This document shows positions 6,841-15,310 of a stretch of 45,795 nucleotides of DNA, piece after piece. The position numbers and the translations under genes are program-made. Source of the DNA: Actinoplanes solisilvae (lineage in GTDB: Bacteria; Actinomycetota; Actinomycetes; Mycobacteriales; Micromonosporaceae). The notes under the pieces are model-generated. The model did no database searches. It was given only the letters and a program-made list of their open reading frames with translations, and had not been told where the DNA came from. Within the stretch, counting starts at the first letter, position 1, and every line of letters begins with the position of its first letter. The DNA is taken from assembly GCF_003999975.1 (NCBI RefSeq), contig NZ_RJAC01000042.1, positions 1 through 45,795 on the forward strand. Direction: 5' to 3'.

Positions 6841-8517
6841 ATGCCCGCGGACGGTCTCGCAAGCATCTTTGAGGAGCGGGCCGAGTATCTCTCGGAAGAA
6901 GACCTCCGCGCCTGGACCGAGAGAACACCGCGCGATTCTGAGATTCTCTCCCGCCTGATAGGGCCGGGTCCGAAGCTCCTAACCGGTCCCCGAGGATCGG
7001 GAAAGTCCACCTATTTGCGGTTAGCATACTTTAGGATGTTGGAAGAGGGGCACGTACTCCCGATCTATGTCAACTACGGGAAATCGCTCGCCCTGGAACC
7101 TCTCTTCCATCAAAAGGCAAATGCGTTAATTCTTTTCAGGCAATGGGTTCTTGCCAAAATCATCGCTGGTGTGCCGCGGTCCGCGAGAGAATTACTCAAA
7201 GGAAGCACCTTCGATCAAATTCATGATGCTGCACGCCGACAGATTCGGGATCTTGAAGCTGGCCAGGCGCCCGACTCATTAGAGTTTTCGATGTCACCTA
7301 CAGAGATGGTCGACTCTCTTGAAGAGTGGGCAATGGCCATAGATCGCCGACGCGTCGTCTTGCTCCTAGATGATGCGGCGCATGCCTTTTCCTCCGACCA
7401 GCAACGAGAATTCTTCGGTATCTACAGAGACTTGCGCAGCCGGTACGTCGCACCGAAGGCCGCCGTGTACCCGGGCGTGACGACTTATACTCCAACTTTT
7501 CACATCGGTCACGACGCAGAGATGGTCGAGGCGTGGATGCGACCGGACGACGACGAGTATCTGCCAGTAATGCGTGGTATTGCAGAACGGCGTCTTCCCG
7601 AGGCGATGCGTAAGCGACTCGAAGGGCGTGAGGAGCTCTTGGATCTTCTTGCGTTAGCTAGCTTTGGATTGCCAAGAGGATTTATTCTCATGCTGTCCAA
7701 CCTTCTGGGCGTCGAGGAGGCGGCTTCGCCGCGCATTACGCGGCTACGCGCTGACGCCGCCATTACTGATTATGCATCAAATACTCGAGATGTATTTAAA
7801 GCCCTCGCGGTCAAGTTGCCCCGCTTTAAAAACTTCGTCGAACTCGGAATGCAACTCCAGTCGTCCATGATTGCATCTCTGCAGCGCTACAATCGCAGCC
7901 GCGCGGCTGAACCAGTCCGTGCGACAATCGTGGCAATTGGCGAGCCGGTTGAGGAGGAGCTAAAGCGCATTCTTGCTCTTCTTGAGTATGCAGGGCTTAT
8001 TCGCCGGATGGGCAGCGTGAGCCGCGGCGAACAGGGTTCGTTTGAACGCTACTGGGTTCACCACGCTTTGCTACTTTCAGAAAACGGCTTAGCGCTTGGC
8101 CGGAATCCCTCGACGGCGTCGGCCCTTCGGGCGTTGACCAGCAGGAATGCCCAGTTGTACCCGCGGACTAGAGGAGTTCAACTTCTCGGGTCCGACTTCA
8201 CGGATCGATGCACCCTTGACCTACCTCCGTGCGCCACATGTGGCGAGCCTCGCTTATCAGCAGAAGCTCGATACTGCATGAAATGTGGCTCTCGCTTGAC
8301 TGAGGCTTCTATCTATAAAGAACTCCTGGGTGCAGCAATCGATGCTCTGCCAATTACTCAGAACAAGATCGATAGTATTCTTGGCGAGACGAACCTCCGC
8401 ACCGTACAGGACATATTGTTGGATGACGAAGCGACCCAGTTAAGGTCAGTGCCTTACATTGGGCCCGTCTGGGCGGAGCGCATTCGGCGGGCCGCCGAGG
8501 AGTTCGTGTATGTCTGA
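6841..8517 (+). CDS. P-loop ATPase with zinc ribbon and helix-hairpin-helix tail
   Basis: The product is 558 aa. The ATG at 6841 is chosen because GGGAG sits 5 bases upstream; an ATG 12 bases earlier lacks this. Walker A is GPRGSGKST at residues 49-57 and Walker B is VVLLLDD with D177/D178, in the style of ORC/CDC6- or STAND-like AAA+ ATPases. A predicted winged-helix region follows (EELKRILALLEYAGLIRRMG). Four Cys at 464, 467, 479 and 482 form a zinc ribbon, and the last 50 residues resemble helix-hairpin-helix (LRSVPYIGPVWAERI). Codon use is markedly AT-richer than the neighbours, suggesting recent transfer. It overlaps the HEPN-motif gene by 8 bases, so the products probably work together, the ATPase likely as sensor or controller (inference). 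Confidence 0.8.
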   Translation: MPADGLASIFEERAEYLSEEDLRAWTERTPRDSEILSRLIGPGPKLLTGPRGSGKSTYLRLAYFRMLEEGHVLPIYVNYGKSLALEPLFHQKANALILFRQWVLAKIIAGVPRSARELLKGSTFDQIHDAARRQIRDLEAGQAPDSLEFSMSPTEMVDSLEEWAMAIDRRRVVLLLDDAAHAFSSDQQREFFGIYRDLRSRYVAPKAAVYPGVTTYTPTFHIGHDAEMVEAWMRPDDDEYLPVMRGIAERRLPEAMRKRLEGREELLDLLALASFGLPRGFILMLSNLLGVEEAASPRITRLRADAAITDYASNTRDVFKALAVKLPRFKNFVELGMQLQSSMIASLQRYNRSRAAEPVRATIVAIGEPVEEELKRILALLEYAGLIRRMGSVSRGEQGSFERYWVHHALLLSENGLALGRNPSTASALRALTSRNAQLYPRTRGVQLLGSDFTDRCTLDLPPCATCGEPRLSAEARYCMKCGSRLTEASIYKELLGAAIDALPITQNKIDSILGETNLRTVQDILLDDEATQLRSVPYIGPVWAERIRRAAEEFVYV

Positions 8518-9322
8518 GCCGGCTTGGTTGAGGGTTTCGCAGGCGGGGACGCCGGCGAATCTTCGGCCAGAAAACCTAATTCAACCCTGGGCCTCGTCGG
8601 CCCGAGCCCCAATTGACGATTTTTTGGACGACCTTCGAGTCGTTGTAACATCTGCAACTCCGGCATTGATTCAGGCGGATTCGCGAACAGCGTCCATGCT
8701 CGTAGTTCGCATTATTGGCGGCGTTGAGAGCTACATTAGGTCCATCCTCTCACGTGCTGCGTGTATCTGTCCGCGTGCCCGTGGGGTGAGCGACGCAAGT
8801 CAAGTAACTCTTTTCGCGGCGCGTCGCTACGAAAACGATTTTCTTGCCCTGACCGTCTTAGAGGGAAGTAGTCTTGCTGACGCAGGCGAGATAAAGAAGC
8901 GGACCAAGTCGATGCTAGGCATCGATATAAATAAGCCTGGATCTTCTCTCGAAGAAGCGCTAAACGAATTTTCGAAGGCTTGCCATTTTCGTCACGCTGT
9001 CGCGCACGCCGCTGGTGTTCTTAGCGCCCGAAATCTACTTGCCTTGGGAGTTGATCCCCCAGACGATCCTCAACAATTCTCGATGACGGTCGCTGGAATC
9101 CAGGAGATTTCTGCCATATGCGAGACGGTTGTTCGAACCTACAATCGTGACGTCTTTCAGCGGCTGGTAGGGGGTTGGCTAGGCGATGGTCGGCTTAATG
9201 GCTCATGGGATACCGACCGGATCATATTCGAGCCGCTTTTCAATCTTTTTTACTCCGTTCTGGATAACGGTAGCCAGGTCGACTCACAGGGCATCTGGCG
9301 TGAGGTCATGAGGATGCCCTAG
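8510..9322 (+). CDS. HEPN-motif protein, probable RNase effector partner of the ATPase
   Basis: The product is 270 aa. The start ATG at 8510 lies inside the last codons of the ATPase gene, an 8-base overlap typical of translational coupling. Residues 161-166 read RHAVAH, an R-x4-H motif with a polar residue after the Arg, the catalytic signature of HEPN RNases. It lies in a mostly helical protein whose first half (FLDDLRVVVTSATPAL, SYIRSILSRA) resembles RiboL-PSP-HEPN-like proteins. The same low-GC codon use as the ATPase gene shows they moved together. HEPN proteins with ATPase partners often act in abortive infection or toxin-antitoxin modules by cutting RNA; that role here is inferred from motif and context. 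Confidence 0.7.
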   Translation: MSEPAWLRVSQAGTPANLRPENLIQPWASSARAPIDDFLDDLRVVVTSATPALIQADSRTASMLVVRIIGGVESYIRSILSRAACICPRARGVSDASQVTLFAARRYENDFLALTVLEGSSLADAGEIKKRTKSMLGIDINKPGSSLEEALNEFSKACHFRHAVAHAAGVLSARNLLALGVDPPDDPQQFSMTVAGIQEISAICETVVRTYNRDVFQRLVGGWLGDGRLNGSWDTDRIIFEPLFNLFYSVLDNGSQVDSQGIWREVMRMP

Positions 9323-9519
9323 CGGCATCGAGCATAAAACAAGTCGTCCAACAGAGTCAGGGCTACGCTCAGTCTTTAACCGCCGAGGGTTGTCGCGTCT
9401 GAAATTCACCCTTGATAGCAGATCTTGAGTTGGCGGCACGCCGACTGGCTTGGATAATCTGTTGGCCTGAGGTTGAGTGCCCAGCCGACCCGGTCTAACT
9501 CTTCTGGCACCCCTCTGTG

Positions 9520-10683
9520 TCAAGAGGCGGTGAGGAGTGGTGTTCTAGGCTGGGGTTCGGCGGGTCCGGGAAGTGACTTCTCCGAAGTGCCGATGTTGGG
9601 GTTCGAGTCGGCCGCGCTGGATTGCAGAGTCGCCCCCGCTTGTCCTCCCGGGCCCGTTCTGAGCCGTTTGGCGTCGGCGGTCATCTGCCGGTAGACGACG
9701 TCGGACAGCCGCCGTTTCAACGCTCGCATGGCTTCCATCGTGGTTTTGCCTTGGGCGAGTTTGCGCCGGTAGTAGCGGCGGCCTTCGGTGTCGTTGCGGA
9801 GCTGGACGACGGCCATGATGTGCAGAACCCGGTTGATGCGCCGGTTCCCGGCCCGCGAGAGCCGGTGGCGGTTCTGGTCGCCGGAGGACGCGTCGATGGG
9901 TGCGGTGCCGTTCCAGGACGCGAAGTGGGCGCGGCTGGTGAAGCGGCTGATGTCGGCGATGTCGCCGATCAGTCGGGCGGCGCCGGACGGGCCGATGCCG
10001 TGCAGTTCTTGCAGCCGGCTGCCGGTCGAGGCGACGAGTTCGGTCAGCTCGGCGTTCGCGATTTTGATCTTCTTGTCGGTCGTGACGAGTTCGTGGATCA
10101 GCTCGGAGGCCAGCCAGCGGCGGGTCTTGCCGACGACGTCACGGGGCCTCACGGTGTTAAGCAGGGCGCGGGCCTGCTGGGCGGACAGGAACTTCTTCGC
10201 CCCGCCGGGCACCAGCTCGAGCAGCAGGTGGTGCAGCCGGGACACGATCTCGGTTCGGGCGCGGCCGAGCTGGTCACGGCGGTCGACCAGTAGCCGCAGC
10301 GCCACGGTGGTGTCGTCGATGGTGACCTGCCGCAGGTCGGGGGTTCGCAGGGCGACGACGGCGACGCTGTGGGCGTCGACCGGGTCGGTCTTGCGGCCTT
10401 GGCCGGTGGAGAACACTCGTGCTCGGGCGGACAGTTTGGCGGGCACGTCGAGGACGGTTTCGCCGTCGGCGACCAGGCGCTGAGCAACATGTCGGCCGAT
10501 GCCGTTGCAGCCCTCGACCGCCCAGATCCGGTCGGTGTGCTTGCGGCCGGCGGCGAGCATCGCCTTGTAGCCGTCGTGATCGGTGCCGAACCGGCCCTTA
10601 CCGAGGACCCGTTCGTGCTGGTCGATGACTTCGATGGTCGCGGAGCGCTTGTGCGGGTCTACACCGATGATGACCTGGCCCAT
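9520..10683 (-). CDS. IS110-family transposase (DEDD recombinase), first copy
   Basis: The product is 387 aa from the ATG at 10683, preceded by GGGAGAGG; the upstream open frame is not needed. The N-terminal DEDD/RuvC-like domain has D9 in VIIGVDPHK, E in WAVEGCNG, and the KTDPVDA pair of acids. The C-terminal half has the serine-containing transposase domain with LHGIGPSGAARLIGDI and ASWNGTAPIDASSG. IS110 enzymes work with a bridge RNA encoded in the non-coding end of the element, expected upstream of the gene, above 10684. The protein is only distantly related to the second IS110 transposase at 11204, so these are two different elements lying head to head. Confidence 0.9.
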   Translation of the reverse strand: MGQVIIGVDPHKRSATIEVIDQHERVLGKGRFGTDHDGYKAMLAAGRKHTDRIWAVEGCNGIGRHVAQRLVADGETVLDVPAKLSARARVFSTGQGRKTDPVDAHSVAVVALRTPDLRQVTIDDTTVALRLLVDRRDQLGRARTEIVSRLHHLLLELVPGGAKKFLSAQQARALLNTVRPRDVVGKTRRWLASELIHELVTTDKKIKIANAELTELVASTGSRLQELHGIGPSGAARLIGDIADISRFTSRAHFASWNGTAPIDASSGDQNRHRLSRAGNRRINRVLHIMAVVQLRNDTEGRRYYRRKLAQGKTTMEAMRALKRRLSDVVYRQMTADAKRLRTGPGGQAGATLQSSAADSNPNIGTSEKSLPGPAEPQPRTPLLTAS

Positions 10684-11203
10684 GTGGCTGCCTCTCCCTC
10701 GATTCGACAATGAGTGTCGACGGGAGGGCAGCGCTACTTTGAGCTGGGCATACCCCTCTAATAGCTCTCGAACGGTTCGCCGCAGCACGGGACGCCTAAC
10801 ACGTTTCCGGTGTTCTGACGCCTCCGGTAAGACAGGCGCCGCAGCGAGCGGTGGGCCGTTCTCGGCGCCTTGCCTCGATCACCTAAGTCCCCTCCGGACG
10901 TCCAGTCCTCGCTCAAGACCGGGAGGGGCAAGGCGCCGACCGAAGTCCCGTTGACGGACAGACCGGCTGTCGGTCGCCGGGTCGATTGGTCTATGTCTTG
11001 TCGCGGTTCGAGCCCGCCAGCACGACGCACCCCTCGCTGATCGGGAGCCGCCGAGCTCTGCACGAAGACCGGGGACGCGCTGGTCGCTGGGATCGCGACA
11101 CGGCTTATCGGAGGGTAGGCCATGAGCCTCGCTATTAGGGCGCCGCGCGTTCCCGCCATGGGCACTGAACTGGGCAAACGCCAAACTCGGACACGGAGGG
11201 ACC
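10684..11203. other. Non-coding left ends of two divergent IS110 elements (candidate bridge-RNA region)
   Basis: The 520 bp between the two divergent IS110 transposase starts contain no convincing gene. In IS110-group elements the non-coding left end upstream of the transposase encodes the bridge RNA, and 520 bp is about right for two such ends. Hairpins are visible, for example GACAG-ACCGG-CTGTC at 10957-10971. I cannot place element boundaries or the RNA ends by eye. Confidence 0.45.
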
Positions 11204-12445
11204 ATGGGCAAGGTGTTCTGCGGCATCGACTGGGCCGAACGGCATCACGACGTCGCGCTGGTTGACGAGCACGGCAAGCTCGTCGCGAAGAAGCGGATCC
11301 ACGAGTCGGTCGAGGGTTGGCAGCAGCTGCTCGACATGCTGGCTGCCGCCGGCGACACGGCGGAGGCGCCGATTCCGGTGGCGATCGAGACACCCCGCGG
11401 GCTGCTGGTCGCGGCGATGCGGGCCACCGGCCGGCCGGTCTACGCCATCAACCCGATGGCTGTGGCCCGCTATCGCGACCGGCACACCGTCGCGCGCAGC
11501 AAGTCCGACCACGCCGACGCGGTCGTGCTCGCCAACATCCTGCGCACCGACGCTCATGTCCATCGGGCCCTGCCCGCCGACACCGACCTTGCCCGCGCCA
11601 TCGCGGTGCTGGCCCGCGCACACCAGGACGCCACCTGGCGGCGCACCAAGGCCTCCAACGAGCTGCGCTCGCTGCTGCGCGAGTACTACCCCGCGTTCCT
11701 CAATGCCTTCATCAACCGCAAAGACTTCCTGGTCAGCGCGGATGCCCGCGCGGTGTTGGCGATCGCGCCGACCCCAGCCGCGGCGGCCAAGCTGACCAAG
11801 ACGCGGATCACGGCCGCACTGCGCCGCGGCGGCCGCAAGCGTGGCATCGACGACCTCACCAACGAGCTTCAGACCGCGTTGCGGGTGCCGCATCTGCGGC
11901 AACAGCCGCTCGTCGAGGACGCCATGGGCACCGCCGCACTCGCGTTGCTCGCCGCGCTCGACACCGCCTGCACCAACGTCGATCAGCTCGGTGAAGCCTG
12001 TTCCGAAGCGTTCGCCCAGCACCCGGACTACGAGATCATCACTAGCTTTCCAGGACTCGGTGACCTCACTGGCGCCCGCGTGCTGGCCGAGCTCGGCGAC
12101 GACCGCAGCCGCTTCACCGACGCCCGCGCGCTCAAGGCCTACGCCGGCTCAGCCCCGGTTACTCGCGCCTCCGGCCGCAGCATCTCGATCACCCACCGCC
12201 GCATCAAGAACGACCGGCTCGCCGCCGCCGGCTTCATCTGGGCGTTCATCGCGACCAGCAACTCAGCCGGCGCTCGAGCGCACTACGACCGCCGCCGCCA
12301 GGACCACGGAGACCGGCACGCCGCCGCACTGCGAAACCTGTTCAACCGGGTTCTCGGCTGCCTCCACCAATGTCTTGTGACTCGCCAGCCCTACAACGAA
12401 GCCAAGGCATTCCCCTGCAGCCAGCCAGCGCCAGCGACAACCTGA
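11204..12445 (+). CDS. IS110-family transposase, second (distinct) element
   Basis: The product is 413 aa, ATG at 11204, preceded by GGAGGGACC. DEDD residues are in GIDWAERHHDVAL near the N-terminus, VAIETPRGLL, and SKSDHADAVVLANIL. The C-terminal domain has ITSFPGLGDLTGARVLAELGDD and AYAGSAPVTRASGRS, the conserved G-x-A-P...S-G block with the serine. It is transcribed away from the first IS110 gene. The stop codon lies three bases before the end of the convergent minus-strand gene at 12449, so the right end of the element must overlap or immediately abut that gene. Confidence 0.92.
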   Translation: MGKVFCGIDWAERHHDVALVDEHGKLVAKKRIHESVEGWQQLLDMLAAAGDTAEAPIPVAIETPRGLLVAAMRATGRPVYAINPMAVARYRDRHTVARSKSDHADAVVLANILRTDAHVHRALPADTDLARAIAVLARAHQDATWRRTKASNELRSLLREYYPAFLNAFINRKDFLVSADARAVLAIAPTPAAAAKLTKTRITAALRRGGRKRGIDDLTNELQTALRVPHLRQQPLVEDAMGTAALALLAALDTACTNVDQLGEACSEAFAQHPDYEIITSFPGLGDLTGARVLAELGDDRSRFTDARALKAYAGSAPVTRASGRSISITHRRIKNDRLAAAGFIWAFIATSNSAGARAHYDRRRQDHGDRHAAALRNLFNRVLGCLHQCLVTRQPYNEAKAFPCSQPAPATT

Positions 12446-12448
12446 TCA

Positions 12449-12838
12449 TCACCAAGGCTGCGCTCGTCGCCAGCGCCAATACTCGTCGAAGACCTTCGCC
12501 ACGCCTCCGTGTTCGGCGCGCATCTGCAGGAACTCGTCCAGCAGCTCGAAAAGCCTCTCGACGGCAGCGTTGTTGATGACCGAGTCCTTTGCCAACTCCT
12601 CCCGGGTGGGCCCATGCGACTGCTCTGGGAACGCCAGACGCAACACCAGCGCTTCCCAGATCAGGTTGTCGCCCCCGCCAACGCGAGTAACCAGCCACTC
12701 CCGGAAGCCGGTCAACAGCTGCCAATCATTGCCGGCCTCACACCCGCGCACGAATACCGTGAAGTCATGGAAAGTGCCGTCCAGGCAGAACATGCCGGGC
12801 CGCCTGCGCACGTCCGCGAACAGCTCTTGATAGTTCAC
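12449..12838 (-). CDS. Conserved actinobacterial hypothetical protein
   Basis: The product is 129 aa from the GTG at 12838 (VNYQELFADVRRRPGMFCLDG); the frame is open upstream but this start matches the usual N-terminus of this widespread actinobacterial family as I remember it. Typical segments are GMFCLDGTFHDFTVFVRGCEAG, LLTGFREWLVTRVGGGDNL and ALVLRLAFP, followed by a helical C-terminus. No function is known to me; context is often close to toxin, immunity or phage genes. The gene converges with the second IS110 transposase, whose element may supply its last codons, so the C-terminus could be altered. Confidence 0.65.
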   Translation of the reverse strand: MNYQELFADVRRRPGMFCLDGTFHDFTVFVRGCEAGNDWQLLTGFREWLVTRVGGGDNLIWEALVLRLAFPEQSHGPTREELAKDSVINNAAVERLFELLDEFLQMRAEHGGVAKVFDEYWRWRRAQPW

Positions 12839-13166
12839 TGAATCATCCAACCAGGTGACGAGCACTTGACTGCTACGGAGATCGGAGGTCTTGAGCCACT
12901 CCGCGCCGCGGTGACCGGCGGGGCGCATGCCAGATGAGAGTCACACCAAACTGCGGTGGACAGCCGCGAGCGAGCGACTCCACCGGTCACCTCGACCAAG
13001 CCTGGCCGGGCTGCGGTCGTATGACCAGTAAATAAGTAGCCGCCGAGCGTGCGCGCTGGCCGCGGGAGGGCGGTGACGCGACGTGAGGTCGGCGCGGGAG
13101 GCTCAGCGGACGTTCGTGCCGATGAGCGCGTCCCGGCGAGGTTGCGGCGGCTATTAACGCGCCCGC

Positions 13167-13415
13167 GTGACAGGCGATCTCCGAATCCCTTTCGAGCACG
13201 AGGGCCGGGGCGGTGAGGTCATCGTCCGCGTCAGGCAGATCGCGGCGGGCGCCGAGGCTGGTTTCGACGCTCTTCCGGATCTGCCGCTCGGTCTCGATGC
13301 GGTGGTGGGATACGCCAGCATGTCGCCCCCGTACGAGGGAGAGGGTTACCGGCAGCTCATGGGGTGGATCCAAGTCGATGTTCGCTCTGAAGATCGACGA
13401 GAGCTCGGAGTCTGA
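13167..13415 (+). CDS. Short hypothetical protein, probably a truncated gene
   Basis: The product is 82 aa, GTG start at 13167, with no good ribosome-binding site. The end, LDAVVGYASMSPPYEGEGYRQLMGWIQVD, resembles the middle of longer actinobacterial hypothetical proteins that continue well past the MGWIQV segment. Here a stop follows 13 codons later, and no neighbouring frame clearly carries the rest. I read it as a 3'-truncated gene of unknown function in a zone with several other broken genes. Confidence 0.35.
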   Translation: MTGDLRIPFEHEGRGGEVIVRVRQIAAGAEAGFDALPDLPLGLDAVVGYASMSPPYEGEGYRQLMGWIQVDVRSEDRRELGV

Positions 13416-13472
13416 CCCTTCGCGTCCGGCCGGGTGGGAAGGGCCCAGATGTTGACCTGCCTGCCGACGATG

Positions 13473-14029
13473 TCAGTTCCGTGCTCGAACAACCTCACTG
13501 CGCCACTCGTGTTCGAGTACCGAATATAGAAGCGAATCGCGCCACGCATCGTTGGTGAAGACGTGATCTCGAATGCGGCCTTCCGGCACGAAACGAAGCC
13601 GGGCGAGTAGCCGCTGCGAGGCGTAGTTGTCCGGGCCGCAGGCTGCCTGGATGCGATGCAGTCGCAGAGTGTCGAGGCCGAATTGGATCATGAGGGCGGC
13701 GGCCTCGCTCGCGTAGCCTCTTCCCCAGTCAGCGAATCGGACGGCGTACCCGAGTTCTCCGCTTCGGTCTCGGCCGAAGCCGATGCGGACGAACCCGATC
13801 AGGAGGTCGTCGCAGTTCGCGATGGCGAGGTAGTAGTCCGAGCGCGGCTCGGTCTGGGCTCGAGTGAAGTCCGCGGCTAGGCGTTCGGTTTGATCATCTC
13901 GGCTGCGTATGTCGAAGCTGAGCGATCGGGTGACGTCGGGTCACCGACTACCGCCATCGACGCGTCCAGATCGTCGGCGCGGAACTCGCGGAGTGCGACG
14001 CGGGTGCCGGTGATCTCAACAGGAAACAC
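13473..14029 (-). pseudogene. GNAT acetyltransferase (RimJ/RimL-like) with a frameshift
   Basis: From a GTG at 14029 the minus strand encodes VFPVEITGTRVALREFRADDL, a typical RimJ/RimL N-terminus, but this frame ends at a stop after AEMIKPNA. From 13937 a second frame continues the same protein: DVTRSLSF, then YYLAIANCDDLLIGFVRIGF, ELGYAVRFADWGRGYASEA with the acetyl-CoA-binding R/Q-x-x-G-x-G/A motif, and finally RIQAACGPDNYASQRLLARL, the usual C-terminal helix. A single-base shift at about 13937 explains the break. All domains are otherwise present, so this is either a recent mutation or a sequencing error. Confidence 0.75.
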
Positions 14030-14062
14030 AGCGATGACGGTAGCCTGCGCCGGGGTGTCTGG

Positions 14063-14400
14063 TCAGGCGGGGAGAGCGGCTGCGGGCACACGCGTGAACG
14101 ATTTGATCTCTTCACGCAGCGAGCGCGCCTCGGCCGATCCGGCGTAGCGGCGTTCACGGAGGGCCTGGTGGACGCGGCCGGCGCTGGTGACGATTCCGCC
14201 GATTCGCCGCTCGGGCTCCGGTGCTAGCAAGGCGGTGAGTGCGTCGCGTGCGCCCTCGACCTGGCCCATTTCACACGAGCAAGGGCTGGCTCGGCGCGGG
14301 CGCCGGCTTCGTCGCTGAATGCCCGGTCCGCGGGGCTGCCGTGCTCATAAGAGGTCGAGCGCGGCCAGTGCTTCGGTTGCCGCGCTGGACAAGTGGGTGC
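14063..14400 (-). pseudogene. C-terminal remnant of an XRE/TPR-type regulator
   Basis: Three minus-strand frames in succession give pieces of one protein: LSSAATEALAALDLL (about 14400-14350), then EHGSPADRAFSDEAGARAE (about 14345-14285), then QVEGARDALTALLAPEPERR through REEIKSFTRVPAAALPA ending at 14063. The order and spacing match the C-terminal TPR-like half of actinobacterial XRE regulators, with at least two frameshifts and no DNA-binding domain. It overlaps the region upstream of the plus-strand HAD gene. Confidence 0.55.
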
Positions 14401-14576
14401 AGTGGTCCCTCTATCAGGGGCTCCTGAGTAGCGAGCCGTTCCGGTACGTCGACAAGACCGTGATGACGCCACAGGGGCTACGACGGGTACGAGTCAACGC
14501 CGAGCAGGAGCCGGGCGGGCAGACGCGGCCGATCGGCGAGGGCGTCCGTTCGTGTCTGCTGTGCGACGATGTCTTG

Positions 14577-15293
14577 GTGGATCAGCGCGATGCGGGTGTT
14601 GTGGTGTGGGATGTGGACGGCACCTTGATTCCTGCGGATCTTCGCTGGTTGCGCCGGTCGATTGCCCAGACGTACGGGATCGGGGAGCCGTCGGTGGTCT
14701 TCCCGAAGGCCAAGGTTCACGGCTACACCGATGAGTCGATCGTGGTTGACACGGCGGTCGCTTCTGGCATTGCGCCGGCGGATGCCGAGGCCGGCGTCCC
14801 GCGCTTCAGCACCGTGCTGGCTGCGGTGATGCAGGCAGGCCGTGACGAGTTGGCCCGGGTGCAACCGGCGTGCCCGGGTGTGGTCGAGAGTATCGCCGAG
14901 TTGCATCGGCGGGGTTTCGTGCAGACGGTTCTGACCGGGAATCTGCGGGCTGCTGCCGAGATCAAGGTCGCTTCGCTGAACGTGCGGGACGGGTTGGACC
15001 TTCAGATTGGGGCCTACGGGTCGGATCATCGGGACCGGCTCCAGCTTGCCGGTGTGGTGGCGCGACGATACCGGGAGAAGTTCGGGGTCGAGTTGGCGCC
15101 GGAGCGGACCGTGGTGGTGGGAGACGCCCCGAACGACATTGCGTGCGCCAGGTATGCGGGGTTCCGGGTGGTGGTGGTCGCTCATAGGGAAAGCCGGGAG
15201 GAACTGGCCAGCCATGGCCCGGACGCGGTGCTTGACCGCCTCGACCCCGAGCTGGTCGTCGCGACGATCACCTCTCTGGTCCAGCAGCCCTGA
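14577..15293 (+). CDS. HAD-superfamily phosphatase (phosphoglycolate-phosphatase-like)
   Basis: The product is 238 aa from the GTG at 14577. The start is uncertain: the frame is open back to 14319, but that part overlaps the minus-strand regulator remnant, and HAD proteins usually begin just before motif I. Motif I is VVVWDVDGTL with the nucleophilic Asp, motif II is VLTGNL (Thr), and motif IV is VVVGDAPNDI. A helical cap lies between motifs I and II (about residues 30-95). Such enzymes hydrolyse phosphate esters of small metabolites; the substrate is not predictable. The gene converges with the XRE/TPR regulator gene at 15311. Confidence 0.8.
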   Translation: MDQRDAGVVVWDVDGTLIPADLRWLRRSIAQTYGIGEPSVVFPKAKVHGYTDESIVVDTAVASGIAPADAEAGVPRFSTVLAAVMQAGRDELARVQPACPGVVESIAELHRRGFVQTVLTGNLRAAAEIKVASLNVRDGLDLQIGAYGSDHRDRLQLAGVVARRYREKFGVELAPERTVVVGDAPNDIACARYAGFRVVVVAHRESREELASHGPDAVLDRLDPELVVATITSLVQQP

Positions 15294-15310
15294 CCGGAGG
15301 TCGGGTCGTG

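Noticed and set aside
10758..11393. Minus-strand 211-codon frame between and into the IS110 transposases
   Set aside because: It overlaps the second transposase antisense, is Arg/Pro-rich and lies where the non-coding IS ends are expected.
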